Of a stretch of DNA of 64,000 nucleotides, positions 18,645-28,267 are shown in pieces. The notes below the pieces were generated by a model. It made no database searches. It was not told the DNA's origin and saw nothing but the letters and a program-made list of their open reading frames with translations. Every line of letters starts with the position of its first letter. Within the stretch, counting starts at the first letter, position 1. The position numbers were made by a program, and so were the translations under genes. The stretch spans positions 1-64,000 of the forward strand of contig CABYFA010000002.1 in NCBI GenBank assembly GCA_902518155.1, in the 5' to 3' direction. The DNA is from an uncultured Pelagibacteraceae bacterium (GTDB lineage Bacteria; Pseudomonadota; Alphaproteobacteria; Pelagibacterales; Pelagibacteraceae).

Positions 18645-19493
18645 ATGAAATTATTACGAATAGGCGTAAAAGGAAAAGAGAAACCTGCAGTAATTGACGA
18701 TCAAAATAATTACAAAGACTTATCATCAGTTATTGAGGATTTTAATCCAAAAACTTTAAATTTTGAAAGTTTAAAAAAAATAAAAAACACAGATTTATCA
18801 AAGTTACCAACTATTGACTCAAATCAAAGAATAGGTGCGTGTGTCTCAAAACCTTCCAAGTTTATTGGAATAGGCTTAAACTTTAAAGATCATGCTGAGG
18901 AACAAAATTTACCAATTCCAAAAGAACCAATTATTTTTTCAAAGTTTACAAGTTGTATTACAGGACCAAATGATCCAATAGTTGTACCAAAAGGATCTAA
19001 TCATACTGATTGGGAAGTTGAAATTGGTTTTGTAATTGGAAAAAAAGCTATTAATGTCAGTATTGAAAACGCCTTAGATCATGTCCTTGGTTTTTTTCTA
19101 GTTAATGATGTGAGTGAAAGAGATTTTCAAAAAAATAGAGGTTTAACATGGGATAAAGGAAAGGGTTTTGATACTTTCGGTCCAATAGGCCCATTCATAG
19201 TTACTACAGATGAATTACCAGACTATCAAAATTTAGATATGTTTTTAGATGTAAATGGAAAAAGGATGCAAACTGGAAATACAAGTAAAATGATTTTTGA
19301 TATTAAAACTTTAGTTTCTTATATGAGTTCGTGTATGAGTTTACACCCAGGTGATATTTGTTGTACTGGGACACCCCCAGGTGTTGGAGAAAATATGAAA
19401 CCACCTCATTTTTTAAAAGGTGGAGAGGAAGTAGTTTTAGGTATAGATAAACTTGGTACTCAAAAACACCAGGTTGTTCCTTACAAGGAATAA
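18645..19493 (+). CDS. fumarylacetoacetate hydrolase (FAH) family protein
   Basis: A 282-aa enzyme with the FAH C-terminal fold. It shows FIGIGLNFKDHAEE, the metal site DWEVEIGFVIGK, NDVSERDFQ, KGFDTFGPIGPFIVT and CTGTPPGVG. Members cleave or hydrate diketo acids; ureidoglycolate lyase and 2,4-diketo-3-deoxy-L-fuconate hydrolase look alike. With the preceding ALDH it likely degrades a sugar-derived acid; the exact substrate is inferred only loosely. Confidence 0.87.
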   Translation: MKLLRIGVKGKEKPAVIDDQNNYKDLSSVIEDFNPKTLNFESLKKIKNTDLSKLPTIDSNQRIGACVSKPSKFIGIGLNFKDHAEEQNLPIPKEPIIFSKFTSCITGPNDPIVVPKGSNHTDWEVEIGFVIGKKAINVSIENALDHVLGFFLVNDVSERDFQKNRGLTWDKGKGFDTFGPIGPFIVTTDELPDYQNLDMFLDVNGKRMQTGNTSKMIFDIKTLVSYMSSCMSLHPGDICCTGTPPGVGENMKPPHFLKGGEEVVLGIDKLGTQKHQVVPYKE

Positions 19494-19512
19494 TATAAAT
19501 TTTATTTATTAG

Positions 19513-20220
19513 ATGTTAGAGATATTTATTGCTTTAGGTGCGGGTTTGATTAGTTTTTTATCCCCATGTGTATTACCATTAATACCTGGTTATATCTCTT
19601 ATATTTCTGGCACTTCACTAAATGAATTAATAGAAAAGAAAAATATAAATTTAATTCCTATCATTCTTTTCACAATTGGTTTTTCAATTGTTTTTATTAT
19701 TTTTGGTGCCGCTTCAACTTTTTTAGGCCAAGTATTACTACAAAATTCAAATGAATTAAGAATTGGTGCTGGATTAGTTATCTGTATTTTATCTTTACAT
19801 TTAATTGGAATTATAAATTTAAAATTTTTGAATTATGAAAAAAGACTTCACACAAATAGTAACACTAATTTTTTTAGCCCAATATTAATCGGTATGGCTT
19901 TTGCTTTTGGTTGGACACCATGCATAGGCCCTATTCTTGGATCAATCTTAGCACTTGCCTCAACAGAAGAGAGTATCAATAGAGGTATAATACTTTTATC
20001 ATTTTATTCTTTAGGTCTTGCTTTACCATTTATTCTGTCAGGTTATTTAATTCAAAAATTTTTAATTTTTTCAAAAAATTTCAAAAAGAACATTAATTTA
20101 ATTTCAAAAATTGGTGGTGTAATATTATTAATTACCGGTATATTAATATTAACAAATCAATTACAAGCATTAGGTTATTATTTACTTAATATATTTCCTT
20201 TTTTGCAAAATTTTGGATGA
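19513..20220 (+). CDS. ccdA: CcdA-type cytochrome c biogenesis protein
   Basis: A 235-aa inner-membrane thiol-disulfide electron carrier with six hydrophobic helices. It has the two conserved cysteine sites, LSPCVLPLIPGYISY near the N terminus and FGWTPCIGPILGSIL in the middle. It moves electrons from thioredoxin to periplasmic thioredoxin-like proteins that reduce apocytochrome c. Its stop codon directly precedes the azoreductase gene. Confidence 0.92.
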   Translation: MLEIFIALGAGLISFLSPCVLPLIPGYISYISGTSLNELIEKKNINLIPIILFTIGFSIVFIIFGAASTFLGQVLLQNSNELRIGAGLVICILSLHLIGIINLKFLNYEKRLHTNSNTNFFSPILIGMAFAFGWTPCIGPILGSILALASTEESINRGIILLSFYSLGLALPFILSGYLIQKFLIFSKNFKKNINLISKIGGVILLITGILILTNQLQALGYYLLNIFPFLQNFG

Positions 20221-20226
20221 TTGTTT

Positions 20227-20811
20227 ATGAAGATTTATCAAATTGACTCAAGCGCTAGAAAAGAGGGTTCGACCTCAAGAGCTTTAGCGAAAAAGTTACT
20301 TGAAAAAATAAAAAAACCTGAAGATGAAGTTATTTATAGAGATTTAAATGAAGAGATGGTTTTTGTGAGTGGTTTAACAGAATCTGGAATGAATATTGAT
20401 GAAAAAGATCAAAATGAAAATCACAAAAAAATGTTTGAGCTCTCTAATCAACTTGTAAAAGAACTTAAAGAGAGTGATATTTTAATTATTTCAGCACCAA
20501 TTTATAATTATGGTCCTCCTGCAACTTTAAAAGCTTGGTCGGATTTGGCCGCAAGAATTGGAGAAACATTTAAATTTAAACCTAATGGCAGAAGAGAAGG
20601 TTTGTTAAAAAATAAAAAAGCTTATTTAGTAATTACATCAGGAGGTACTAAGTTAAATAGTAATGAAGACTTTTTAACTCCTTGGTTGAAATTTATTTTA
20701 AATTTCTTTGGTATAGAAAAAGTTGAGACAATCAGTGCGGATCAAATGGCTCTAGATTATGAAAAATCAATTAAAGATGCTCACGCACAAATTGATAAAA
20801 TAAAATTATAA
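20227..20811 (+). CDS. azoR: FMN-dependent NADH:quinone/azo reductase
   Basis: A 194-aa flavodoxin-like reductase of the AzoR family. Features are KIYQIDSSARKEGSTSRALA, the FMN-loop APIYNYGPPATLKAWSDL and VITSGGTKL. Such enzymes reduce quinones with NADH and protect against electrophiles. The track uses a TTG at 20221; the ATG at 20227 (MKIYQIDSS) fits the family N terminus and is preferred. It lies against ccdA and before the TPP riboswitch. Confidence 0.9.
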   Translation: MKIYQIDSSARKEGSTSRALAKKLLEKIKKPEDEVIYRDLNEEMVFVSGLTESGMNIDEKDQNENHKKMFELSNQLVKELKESDILIISAPIYNYGPPATLKAWSDLAARIGETFKFKPNGRREGLLKNKKAYLVITSGGTKLNSNEDFLTPWLKFILNFFGIEKVETISADQMALDYEKSIKDAHAQIDKIKL

Positions 20812-20875
20812 TTAATTTAATTTAACTTCGAAATTTTGATTTGTTCTTTTCTTAATCAATAAAATAAATTAATAT

Positions 20876-20944
20876 ACTTATAGGGGTGTCTTAACAGACT
20901 GAGATTAAACCCTATGAACCTGTCCGGTAATTCAGAAAGGGAAC
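20876..20944 (+). promoter_or_regulatory. TPP riboswitch (THI element)
   Basis: The leader has the conserved TPP aptamer blocks GGGGTGTC, GACTGAGAT, ACCCTATGAACCTG and the final AGAAAGGGAA. The GAAAGGGA end lies immediately before the ATG and doubles as the ribosome-binding site, so ligand binding would hide it and stop translation. Matches to CTGAGAT and GAACCTG leave little doubt. It controls thiV, as known in SAR11. Confidence 0.93.
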
Positions 20945-20945
20945 A

Positions 20946-22391
20946 ATGGATAAAACATATTTTTTAACACAATCAACCGCATTATCTTTAGTAATTGTTA
21001 TATGTTTAATTTTTTTATCATTTGGAATTTATTATTCTAAAAACTATCAAGGATTAAAAAATTATCTAACTGCAAATAGAAATATCGGATTTCTCTCATT
21101 AACAACAAGTTTGACTGCGTCTGCACTAGGAGCCTGGATTCTTTTTGGTCCTGCTTCAGCTGCAACTTGGGGAGGCTTAGGTGCGGTAATTGGATATTCC
21201 CTCGGGACAGCTTTTCCAATGTTTTTTTTTATATATCTTGGAAAAAAAATTAGAAAAGAGTTTCCTCAAGGTTCCACGCTCATTGAATTTTTAAGAAAAA
21301 AATTTGGTAAAAGTTTATTTAAACTTATTTTACTGATGACAATTTTTTATATGTTTATTTTCTTATGTGCTGAAGTTACAGCGGTTGCAGTTTTGATTAA
21401 CTATATTTCAGGTACTGAACTTTGGTTCACTGCTTTAATTGTGCTATTGTGTACTTTAACTTATAGTTTATATGGTGGATTAAAAGCTTCAATATTGACT
21501 GATAACATTCAAATGTTTGTCATTGGTTCATTATTATTGATTTCTTTAATATATATTTTGTCTTTCACAGGATCAAAATTTTCATTTGATTTTGTAAAAG
21601 AAAAAAACCCACATCTTTTAAGCGGATCTTATTTGCCTGGTTATACTTCTGGTTTAACTTTTTTTATTGCTGTAGCAGCAACAAATCTATTTCACCAAGG
21701 TAATTGGCAACGTGTTTATGCAGCAAAAGATTATAAAACTTTAAAAAAAAGTTTGATTTTATCTTTTTTGATAATTGTACCGATTGTTTTTTTTATGGGT
21801 TTTACTGGACTTGTTGGTTTTTCACTCAATTCATCAGTAAGGCCCGATCTAAGTTTTTTTTATTTGTTACTAAATGAACAAGCAATGTTTTTATCGATAG
21901 TAATTATTATTTTAGGTCTAGCATTAACTATCTCAACCGTAGATACTTTAATTAATGCAATATCAAGTTTAATTATAGTCGATGGTAAAGCTACATTTGA
22001 ATTTAAAAAAAAGACTAATCATTTAAAATTTTCAAAATATATAATTGTATTTTTATCTGTAATAACTTTTGTAGTTGCATCCTATGGCCTTGATATTTTG
22101 TATTTGTTTTTACTGGCTGACTTATTTTGTTGTGCGTTCGTGATAACTGTCTTTTATAGTTTTTATAATAAGATTGATGAAAAAACCGCATATATATCAA
22201 TCATTATTGGGTTTATAGCTGGATTTTTATTATTTCCTTCACCAGATTTGTCAAAGAGTTTGTTAGTTGGAATATTGTTATCAAAAGAAATATTTAGTCC
22301 ATTTATATCCCAATCATTATTATTTTTGTCTTTTATCATCGCAACTTTTTTACCTTTATTGGTTCTTAAAGCTAAAAAGATCAAATTTTAG
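20946..22391 (+). CDS. thiV: sodium:solute symporter ThiV, pyrimidine-precursor transporter
   Basis: A 481-aa inner-membrane protein of the SSS family with about 13 hydrophobic helices. Typical parts are GIYYSKNYQGLKNYLTANRN, GGLGAVIGYSLGTAFPMF, FHQGNWQRVYAAKD and LALTISTVDTLINAISS. Its start lies at the end of a TPP riboswitch. In Pelagibacter this riboswitch-SSS pair (ThiV) was proposed to import HMP, the pyrimidine part of thiamin, which SAR11 cannot make. Transport of HMP by this copy is inferred from that context. Confidence 0.88.
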   Translation: MDKTYFLTQSTALSLVIVICLIFLSFGIYYSKNYQGLKNYLTANRNIGFLSLTTSLTASALGAWILFGPASAATWGGLGAVIGYSLGTAFPMFFFIYLGKKIRKEFPQGSTLIEFLRKKFGKSLFKLILLMTIFYMFIFLCAEVTAVAVLINYISGTELWFTALIVLLCTLTYSLYGGLKASILTDNIQMFVIGSLLLISLIYILSFTGSKFSFDFVKEKNPHLLSGSYLPGYTSGLTFFIAVAATNLFHQGNWQRVYAAKDYKTLKKSLILSFLIIVPIVFFMGFTGLVGFSLNSSVRPDLSFFYLLLNEQAMFLSIVIIILGLALTISTVDTLINAISSLIIVDGKATFEFKKKTNHLKFSKYIIVFLSVITFVVASYGLDILYLFLLADLFCCAFVITVFYSFYNKIDEKTAYISIIIGFIAGFLLFPSPDLSKSLLVGILLSKEIFSPFISQSLLFLSFIIATFLPLLVLKAKKIKF

Positions 22392-22432
22392 TTGATTGTA
22401 TTAAGTGAATTAATAGTTATATAACTGACCGA

Positions 22433-23368
22433 ATGTCAGAAAATCAAATAGTAATTAATAATCTCTCAAAAGTATATGATAACGGCTTTAATGCTCTAAA
22501 AAATATAAACCTCAATATCAAAAAAGGAGAAATTTTTGCGATGCTTGGACCGAATGGTGCAGGTAAAACTACTTTGATTAGCATTATTTGTGGTATTGTA
22601 AAACCATCATCAGGAAAAGTTACAGTTGAAGACTTTGATATCATTGAGGATTATAGGGAAACAAGATCACGTATAGGACTCGTTCCTCAAGAATTAACTT
22701 TAGAGCAATTTGAAACTGTTTTTAATAACGTTTCTTATTCAAGAGGTTTGTATGGAAAAAAACCTGATCCTAAGCATATTGAAAAAATCTTGAAGCAACT
22801 CAGTCTTTGGGACAAAAAAGATTTAATCTTGCGAAAATTATCAGGTGGAATGAAAAGAAGAGTTTTAATCGCTAAAGCATTATCTCATGAGCCAAAAATT
22901 TTATTTTTAGACGAACCTACTGCTGGTGTCGATGTTGAATTAAGACAGGAGATGTGGAAGGTGGTAAAATCATTGAGAGAAATAGGTGTTACAATTATTT
23001 TAACAACTCATTACATTGAAGAGGCTGAGGAGATTGCTGATCGAGTAGGGGTTATTAATCAGGGAGAAATTATTATTGTTGAACAAAAAAAAGAATTAAT
23101 TAAAAAAATGGGCCATAAAGTTTTATCTGTTGAATTACAAGAGGAAGTTAAAGATATTCCTGACTCATTAAAAAAATATAATTTGATTATTGGAAGTAAT
23201 AAAATGTCTTTAGCATATACTTATAATTTAAAAGAAAAACAGACTGGGATTACAAATCTTTTACAAGATATTAAAGATTCTGGTTTAAAACTTAAGGATC
23301 TTAAAACCGAACAAAGTAATTTAGAAAAAATATTTGTAACTTTAGTAAAGGAAAATAATGAAAATTAA
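22433..23368 (+). CDS. ABC transporter ATP-binding protein (YadG-like)
   Basis: A 311-aa ATPase. Walker A is GPNGAGKTT (about residue 38), the signature is KLSGGMKRR, Walker B is [12 protein letters not shown], and the H-loop is [10 protein letters not shown]. The C-terminal 90 residues are the usual regulatory tail of ABC-2 exporter ATPases. It overlaps the permease gene by 11 bp. The closest pattern is YadG/NodI; substrate unknown. Confidence 0.9.
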   Translation: MSENQIVINNLSKVYDNGFNALKNINLNIKKGEIFAMLGPNGAGKTTLISIICGIVKPSSGKVTVEDFDIIEDYRETRSRIGLVPQELTLEQFETVFNNVSYSRGLYGKKPDPKHIEKILKQLSLWDKKDLILRKLSGGMKRRVLIAKALSHEPKILFLDEPTAGVDVELRQEMWKVVKSLREIGVTIILTTHYIEEAEEIADRVGVINQGEIIIVEQKKELIKKMGHKVLSVELQEEVKDIPDSLKKYNLIIGSNKMSLAYTYNLKEKQTGITNLLQDIKDSGLKLKDLKTEQSNLEKIFVTLVKENNEN

Positions 23369-24125
23369 TTATTATGGATTTAAAGCTATTTATTTTCATG
23401 AAATGGATAGATTTAGACGAACCTTAGGTCAATCTCTTTTATCACCAGTAATTTCAACATCATTATATTTTATTGTTTTTGGTTCTGTGATTGGTGGTTA
23501 CGTTCAAAAAATTGATGGTATCAGTTACGGATCATTTATAGTTCCAGGATTGCTGATGCTAACTTTGTTAACTCAATCCATAAGTAATACTTCTTTCGGA
23601 ATATTTTTTCCAAAATTTAATGGGACTATTTACGAGATTTTAGCTGCACCTATATCCGCTTATGAAATTGTGCTAGCATTTGTAAGTGCAGGAGCTACCA
23701 AAACACTGATTGTTGGTTTTGTAATTTTTTTGACTGCACAATTTTTTGCTGATGTACAAGTTCAATATCCATTGCTAATGATTTTTTTATTAATTCTTGT
23801 TTCTTTCACATTTGCATTATTTGGATTTTTAGTTGGTTTAGTTAGTAAGGACTTTGAACAGATGTCAATAATCCCATCTTTTGTGATAACACCAATGGTA
23901 TTTTTAGGTGGAAGTCTTTATTCATTAGATATGTTACCTGAATTTTGGCAAGTGGTTACTTATTTTAATCCAGTTGTTTACCTAATCAGTAGCCTAAGAT
24001 ATTCTTTCTATGGCATATCAGATTTTAATATTTGGATTAGTGTGGGTTTAATGGTGTTATTTTTGTCAGTTTGCGTGATTATTGTCTCTATATTACTTAA
24101 AAAGGGTTACAGCATAAAGTCTTAA
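23358..24125 (+). CDS. ABC-2 type permease (YadH-like)
   Basis: A 255-aa membrane protein with six predicted helices and the ABC-2 signature around [23 protein letters not shown]-terminal pair of helices frames the [16 protein letters not shown] segment typical of YadH/NodJ. It forms an exporter with the preceding ATPase, starting inside its 3' end. It is probably involved in glycan, lipid or drug export; the next genes (opposite strand) are sugar-modifying. Confidence 0.88.
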   Translation: MKINYYGFKAIYFHEMDRFRRTLGQSLLSPVISTSLYFIVFGSVIGGYVQKIDGISYGSFIVPGLLMLTLLTQSISNTSFGIFFPKFNGTIYEILAAPISAYEIVLAFVSAGATKTLIVGFVIFLTAQFFADVQVQYPLLMIFLLILVSFTFALFGFLVGLVSKDFEQMSIIPSFVITPMVFLGGSLYSLDMLPEFWQVVTYFNPVVYLISSLRYSFYGISDFNIWISVGLMVLFLSVCVIIVSILLKKGYSIKS

Positions 24126-24130
24126 AAGAT

Positions 24131-24811
24131 TTATTTAAAAATTTTTTTGAGTTTTTTTAGATTATCTAAATTGTCAACTGTGTACCATTTTTTTGGCATT
24201 ACATCAGAAACATATAATTGTCTGATTTTAATTAGTTTTTTCCAGAGAATATTAAAGTCATCAGTTGGTTTAATTTTATCGTTTATCTTTTTTGGATTTA
24301 ATATTTGAATACCAGTGCAGTAAATATCAGATTTTTGTGTTCTTGAAAGTTTTTTAACAATATTTTTTTTTTTAAAAATAAAATCTCCCGCTAATCCTTT
24401 AATTGGTTTTGTTGGAATTAACATGCATAGGGGCTGACCTTTTTTATAATAATCTTTCTCAAGTTTTTTAAAATCAATGTTAGTGACATTATCGCAAGTT
24501 AAGACATAAATTGGAGAGTTAAATGATTTAAATATAGAGTTAAATATCCACCAAGAATTACCTTTTTTGTCTGTATTTATTATTGATGAAACTTTTTCTT
24601 CTATTAAATGTTTAGCTAATATAGGCCCTTTGTAACCAACTGAAATATGAACAAAATTTATATATTTTTTCAGTCTTTTGATACCCATTGCTATTAATGA
24701 AGTTTGTTTAAATTTAACTAAACCTTTAGGTATTTTTTTGGTAAGTGGCATTAATCTGGTTCCACGTCCAGCTGCCATTATAAAAGCATGATTTATTTTT
24801 CTATAAGTCAT
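24131..24811 (-). CDS. sugar-phosphate nucleotidyltransferase
   Basis: A 226-aa GT-A-fold NTP transferase. The N-terminal AFIMAAGRGTRLMPLTKKIPKG is the classic nucleotide-binding loop and the mid-region LTCDNVTNIDF carries a metal-binding Asp. It makes an NDP-sugar for surface glycans. It overlaps the upstream epimerase gene by 11 bp, so the two act in one pathway; the sugar is not identifiable. Confidence 0.85.
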   Translation of the reverse strand: MTYRKINHAFIMAAGRGTRLMPLTKKIPKGLVKFKQTSLIAMGIKRLKKYINFVHISVGYKGPILAKHLIEEKVSSIINTDKKGNSWWIFNSIFKSFNSPIYVLTCDNVTNIDFKKLEKDYYKKGQPLCMLIPTKPIKGLAGDFIFKKKNIVKKLSRTQKSDIYCTGIQILNPKKINDKIKPTDDFNILWKKLIKIRQLYVSDVMPKKWYTVDNLDNLKKLKKIFK

Positions 24812-25754
24812 TAGATTTCAGACCAAACTTGATAATTTTTTCAATTTCAGACTGCGCTAATCTCTTTGCATTTTCAGAGGACACTATTTCTTTCAGTGGT
24901 TTTTTTAAAAGATTATTAAAATCGATTACAAAATATTTTTTATTCTTAATTTTCATCTCTTTGGCATATTTTAACTCGTCTTCACCAATTAGATATTCAT
25001 CTTGTCGATCACCTTTTCTAGATTGAATTATTTTATATTTACCACCAAATTTTTTTGTCCAGACTTTTAAGAAATCGATCATTTTTGCAGATTTCATCTC
25101 GGCTGAGAGAATTTTTCCATTTAATTTGTTTTTAAGTTTTAGAGCCTGATCAATTAAACTTACAGCTTCATTCACTGAGAAAAAAAATCTTCTCATATAA
25201 GGACCAGTGGTAAGTATAGTCTTATTTTTTTTATACATTTGTTTCCAAATTGGTAGAACAGATCCAGTAGACCATGTTACATTACCATATCTCACACAAA
25301 TAAATTTAGTTTTACTATAAGATTTTATTGATGAAAAAAGTCTTTCCATACAAGATTTACTTAAACCATAAATATTTTTGATTGGCGGTGATGCTTTGTC
25401 GGTTGAAACACCTATAACAATTGGAACTTTTTTGTTTATACAGGCTCGAACAATATTAGTTGATCCAAGTATATTTATATCAATACATTCAAATGGAAAT
25501 TTTTCTGATAAGTCGACAAATTTTGTAGCTGCAGCATGAATTACGATATCAGGTTTAGTATAATTTAAACAATCATGTACAGACTCAATATTAGAAACAT
25601 CCAAAGGTACTACTTCACAATTCGTTAAATTTTTTACTAAGAAATTTTGTTTATTATTACGAGCGCCAAGAAAAACTTTATATTTTTTCTTATAAAAATT
25701 AGCTAAATTTCTTCCTAGATAACCTGTACCACCCGTTATTAGAATTTTTTTCAT
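24801..25754 (-). CDS. NAD-dependent epimerase/dehydratase (extended SDR)
   Basis: A 317-aa Rossmann enzyme starting KKILITGGTGYLGRNLA. It has the SDR catalytic YGLSKSCMERL and a GVSTDKA segment, like the UDP-GlcNAc 4,6-dehydratase (FlaA1/PseB/CapD) group, and ends in helix-rich substrate-binding sequence. It should convert a nucleotide sugar on the way to a surface polysaccharide. It is the first gene of a two-gene minus-strand operon with the nucleotidyltransferase. Confidence 0.85.
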   Translation of the reverse strand: MKKILITGGTGYLGRNLANFYKKKYKVFLGARNNKQNFLVKNLTNCEVVPLDVSNIESVHDCLNYTKPDIVIHAAATKFVDLSEKFPFECIDINILGSTNIVRACINKKVPIVIGVSTDKASPPIKNIYGLSKSCMERLFSSIKSYSKTKFICVRYGNVTWSTGSVLPIWKQMYKKNKTILTTGPYMRRFFFSVNEAVSLIDQALKLKNKLNGKILSAEMKSAKMIDFLKVWTKKFGGKYKIIQSRKGDRQDEYLIGEDELKYAKEMKIKNKKYFVIDFNNLLKKPLKEIVSSENAKRLAQSEIEKIIKFGLKSNDL

Positions 25755-25795
25755 TATTAAATGTTATAAATATGTTTATAATTTTAAAATAAATA

Positions 25796-26716
25796 ATGTC
25801 TATATCTATTCATATACCTTTTTACAATCCAAATCCTGAAAAAAAAGAAGGTTATAGAAATTTAAGACGTTTTGATTATCTTGAAGAAAATGTAATCAAT
25901 CTAAAAACACTTTCAATTAAAAATGATATTTTTATTCACACGCATAATGATTTTTTGGATGATAAAAATTTAAATGCTAAAGTTATCAAACATCAAATAA
26001 GTGATAGTGACCTGAATAAAGGGTATTTAACATGGAAGTGTAGATCATTAATGGAAGAACAAAAAAATGACTATGAATACTTCACTTACTTAGAGCACGA
26101 TATTAAGTTCTCAGAAGTTAATCTACAATATTGGCTGAAATATCAAGATTTATTAGCAAATAAAGGGTTTCATTTAGGTTTTTTCATATATGAAATGAAT
26201 AACAAAACTAATCAAAAGCATAGTATTCATATTTCAAAAAAATTAGACAAATTTTTTGAAATAGAGGGTCAAAATTTCATCGTTAATGACTTGGAAAATT
26301 ATTGTTGTTTTTGGATCTATACAAAAAAACAATTTGAAACTTTTTTAAAATCCAAATGGTGGTCATTTGAAAAAAGAGCACATAACTTTAGACATAATTA
26401 TGGTATTACAGAGAGATCATCAATTGGTTTCCACGCTCTTAGTATGAATTATTTCAAAGCAACTTTAATTCCTGAAAAAAATAATCAACCACACTCAGAT
26501 TCTTTGGTTGAACATATTACAAATAATTATTATGAAAAATTTCCTGATTTAGACAAAAAAGATTATTTTGATATTAGAGGTGCCTGTAAGTTTCAAATTA
26601 ATGAAATTATCACTGAGCCTGAAAATAGAAAGAAAATGGCTGATAATTTCATTTTAAAGAGATTAATTAAAAATCTTTTTTGGAAATTTAGATTTATCAC
26701 CAGAAAATTTAACTGA
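25796..26716 (+). CDS. uncharacterised glycosyltransferase-like protein
   Basis: A 306-aa protein I cannot assign to a family. It begins SISIHIPFYNPNPEKKEGYR and has YFTYLEHDIKFSE in the middle, reminiscent of the acidic metal-binding segment of GT-A glycosyltransferases. It is rich in aromatic residues and His, with no signal peptide or membrane segment. It lies beside a sugar nucleotidyltransferase and an epimerase, so a surface-glycan role is likely but inferred. Its stop lies inside the aceA terminator. Confidence 0.55.
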   Translation: MSISIHIPFYNPNPEKKEGYRNLRRFDYLEENVINLKTLSIKNDIFIHTHNDFLDDKNLNAKVIKHQISDSDLNKGYLTWKCRSLMEEQKNDYEYFTYLEHDIKFSEVNLQYWLKYQDLLANKGFHLGFFIYEMNNKTNQKHSIHISKKLDKFFEIEGQNFIVNDLENYCCFWIYTKKQFETFLKSKWWSFEKRAHNFRHNYGITERSSIGFHALSMNYFKATLIPEKNNQPHSDSLVEHITNNYYEKFPDLDKKDYFDIRGACKFQINEIITEPENRKKMADNFILKRLIKNLFWKFRFITRKFN

Positions 26717-26734
26717 CCCATTTCTGGGCCAGTT
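26711..26734 (-). terminator. aceA transcription terminator
   Basis: On the minus strand AACTGGCCCA-GAAA-TGGGTCAGTT forms a 10-bp stem (one G-U) capped by a GAAA loop and followed by AAATTTTCT. It lies 31 bp past the aceA stop and overlaps the end of the convergent gene. Confidence 0.7.
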
Positions 26735-26765
26735 AATAGACTAATATATAAGAGGAATTGTTTTA

Positions 26766-28040
26766 TTAGAATTGTTCAGACTCGGTTGAGCCATCCATTG
26801 CTGTAGTTGAGCTCTTTCCACTACTTATTGTATTAGAAACAGCATCAAAATAAGATGTACCTACTTCTCTTTGATGTTTTACGCTTGTGTAACCATCTTT
26901 TTCACGAGCAAATTCTTGTTGTTGAATTTTAGAATAAGCAGCCATACCTTCTTTTTTGTATTTTTCTGCTAATTCGAAAATTGCAATATTTTGTGTATGA
27001 AAGCCAGCTAGCGTTATAAATTGAAATTTATAGCCCATTTTACTTATTTCTTTTTGAAATGAAGCGATTTCTTCGTCTGATAAATGCTTCTTCCAATTAA
27101 ATGATGGAGAACAATTGTACGCTAAAAGTTTTCCAGGAAATTTTTCATGAATTGCATCTGCAAATTTTTTAGCTTCTTCAAGATTTGGTGTAGCTGTTTC
27201 ACACCAAATTAAATCTGAATATGGTGCATATGCTAATCCTCTTGAAATTGCTTGCTCGATTCCTGATTTGACGTAATAAAATCCTTCAGGAGATCTTTCA
27301 CCTGTTAGAAAAGGTTTATCATTTTCGTCAAAATCATTAGTAATTAGTTTTGCAGCATTTGCATCTGTTCTAGCCAAAATTATTAATGGCACATCAGCAA
27401 TATCAGCTGCCAATCTTGCAGCCTTTAAATTCTTAATCATTGTACTGGTCGGCACAAGTACTTTACCACCCATATGACCACATTTTTTTTCGCTAGCTAA
27501 TTGATCCTCAAAATGAACACCTGCAGCACCAGCTTTAATAAACTTTTTTGTAAGTTCAAAAACATTTAATGGACCTCCAAAACCTGCTTCACCATCTGCA
27601 ATAATTGGAAGCATATAATCAATTCTTTTCTCTTTTTTCATATCACCATCTTTTAGTTCCATATGTTGAATTTGGTCTGCTCTTAGTAAAGCGTTATTCA
27701 TTGACTCTACAAGTTTTGGAGCACTATCATATGGATACAAAGATTGATCTGGGTACATTTCACCAGCACTATTAGCATCTGCAGCTACTTGCCAACCACT
27801 TAGATAAATTGATTTTAGACCAGCTTTAGCATGTTGAACCGCTTGATTTCCTGATAAAGATCCTAAAGTACTTATGTAATTTTCTGTATTAAGAAGTTTC
27901 CAAAGTTTAACTGATTGTTGTTTACACAGGGAATATTCAATTTTTATTGAGCCTCTCAATCTTTCAACTTCATCGGGGGTATAATCTCTTTTAATGCCTG
28001 CAAATCTTTTTAGTTCGTATGAGATGTTTTCTGCACTCAT
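26766..28040 (-). CDS. aceA: isocitrate lyase
   Basis: Cleaves isocitrate to glyoxylate and succinate, opening the glyoxylate shunt for growth on acetate and fatty acids. The catalytic signature [12 protein letters not shown] (Cys general base) is present, as are [12 protein letters not shown] and the C-terminal [14 protein letters not shown] block. The length of 424 aa fits the bacterial class. A 53-aa gene sits directly upstream on the same strand. Its divergent neighbour is a RamB-like regulator, the known control protein of aceA in actinobacteria; the shared spacer has repeated TTTACAAAA sites. Confidence 0.96.
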   Translation of the reverse strand: MSAENISYELKRFAGIKRDYTPDEVERLRGSIKIEYSLCKQQSVKLWKLLNTENYISTLGSLSGNQAVQHAKAGLKSIYLSGWQVAADANSAGEMYPDQSLYPYDSAPKLVESMNNALLRADQIQHMELKDGDMKKEKRIDYMLPIIADGEAGFGGPLNVFELTKKFIKAGAAGVHFEDQLASEKKCGHMGGKVLVPTSTMIKNLKAARLAADIADVPLIILARTDANAAKLITNDFDENDKPFLTGERSPEGFYYVKSGIEQAISRGLAYAPYSDLIWCETATPNLEEAKKFADAIHEKFPGKLLAYNCSPSFNWKKHLSDEEIASFQKEISKMGYKFQFITLAGFHTQNIAIFELAEKYKKEGMAAYSKIQQQEFAREKDGYTSVKHQREVGTSYFDAVSNTISSGKSSTTAMDGSTESEQF

Positions 28041-28092
28041 AATTGGTAGTTACCTCAGAGGTTAAAATTAAAATGAAAAAGTAAAATTTGAT

Positions 28093-28254
28093 TTAATTAG
28101 AGTCGTTAAGTGTCTCAACTAAATCTTTCATTCCACTTGAACCCCAATCACAATGATCATCTCTCATATAAATACCTCTGCTATTATGTCTTGCAAGGTC
28201 CTCATTTTTTATGATTTGAGCTTCATTTTCTGTGTTTTTTTGTTTATCAGTCAT
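28093..28254 (-). CDS. 53-aa protein upstream of isocitrate lyase
   Basis: Missing from the ORF track because it is short. The frame reads MTDKQKNTENEAQIIKNEDL, then ARHNSRGIYMRDDHCDWGSS and ends ETLNDSN. It is acidic and hydrophilic, with one Cys and no membrane segment. It lies 52 bp upstream of aceA on the same strand, downstream of the repeat-rich operator, so it would head the aceA transcript. I do not recognise the family; its position suggests a role linked to isocitrate lyase. Confidence 0.6.
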   Translation of the reverse strand: MTDKQKNTENEAQIIKNEDLARHNSRGIYMRDDHCDWGSSGMKDLVETLNDSN

Positions 28255-28267
28255 GTAAATCTTATAA

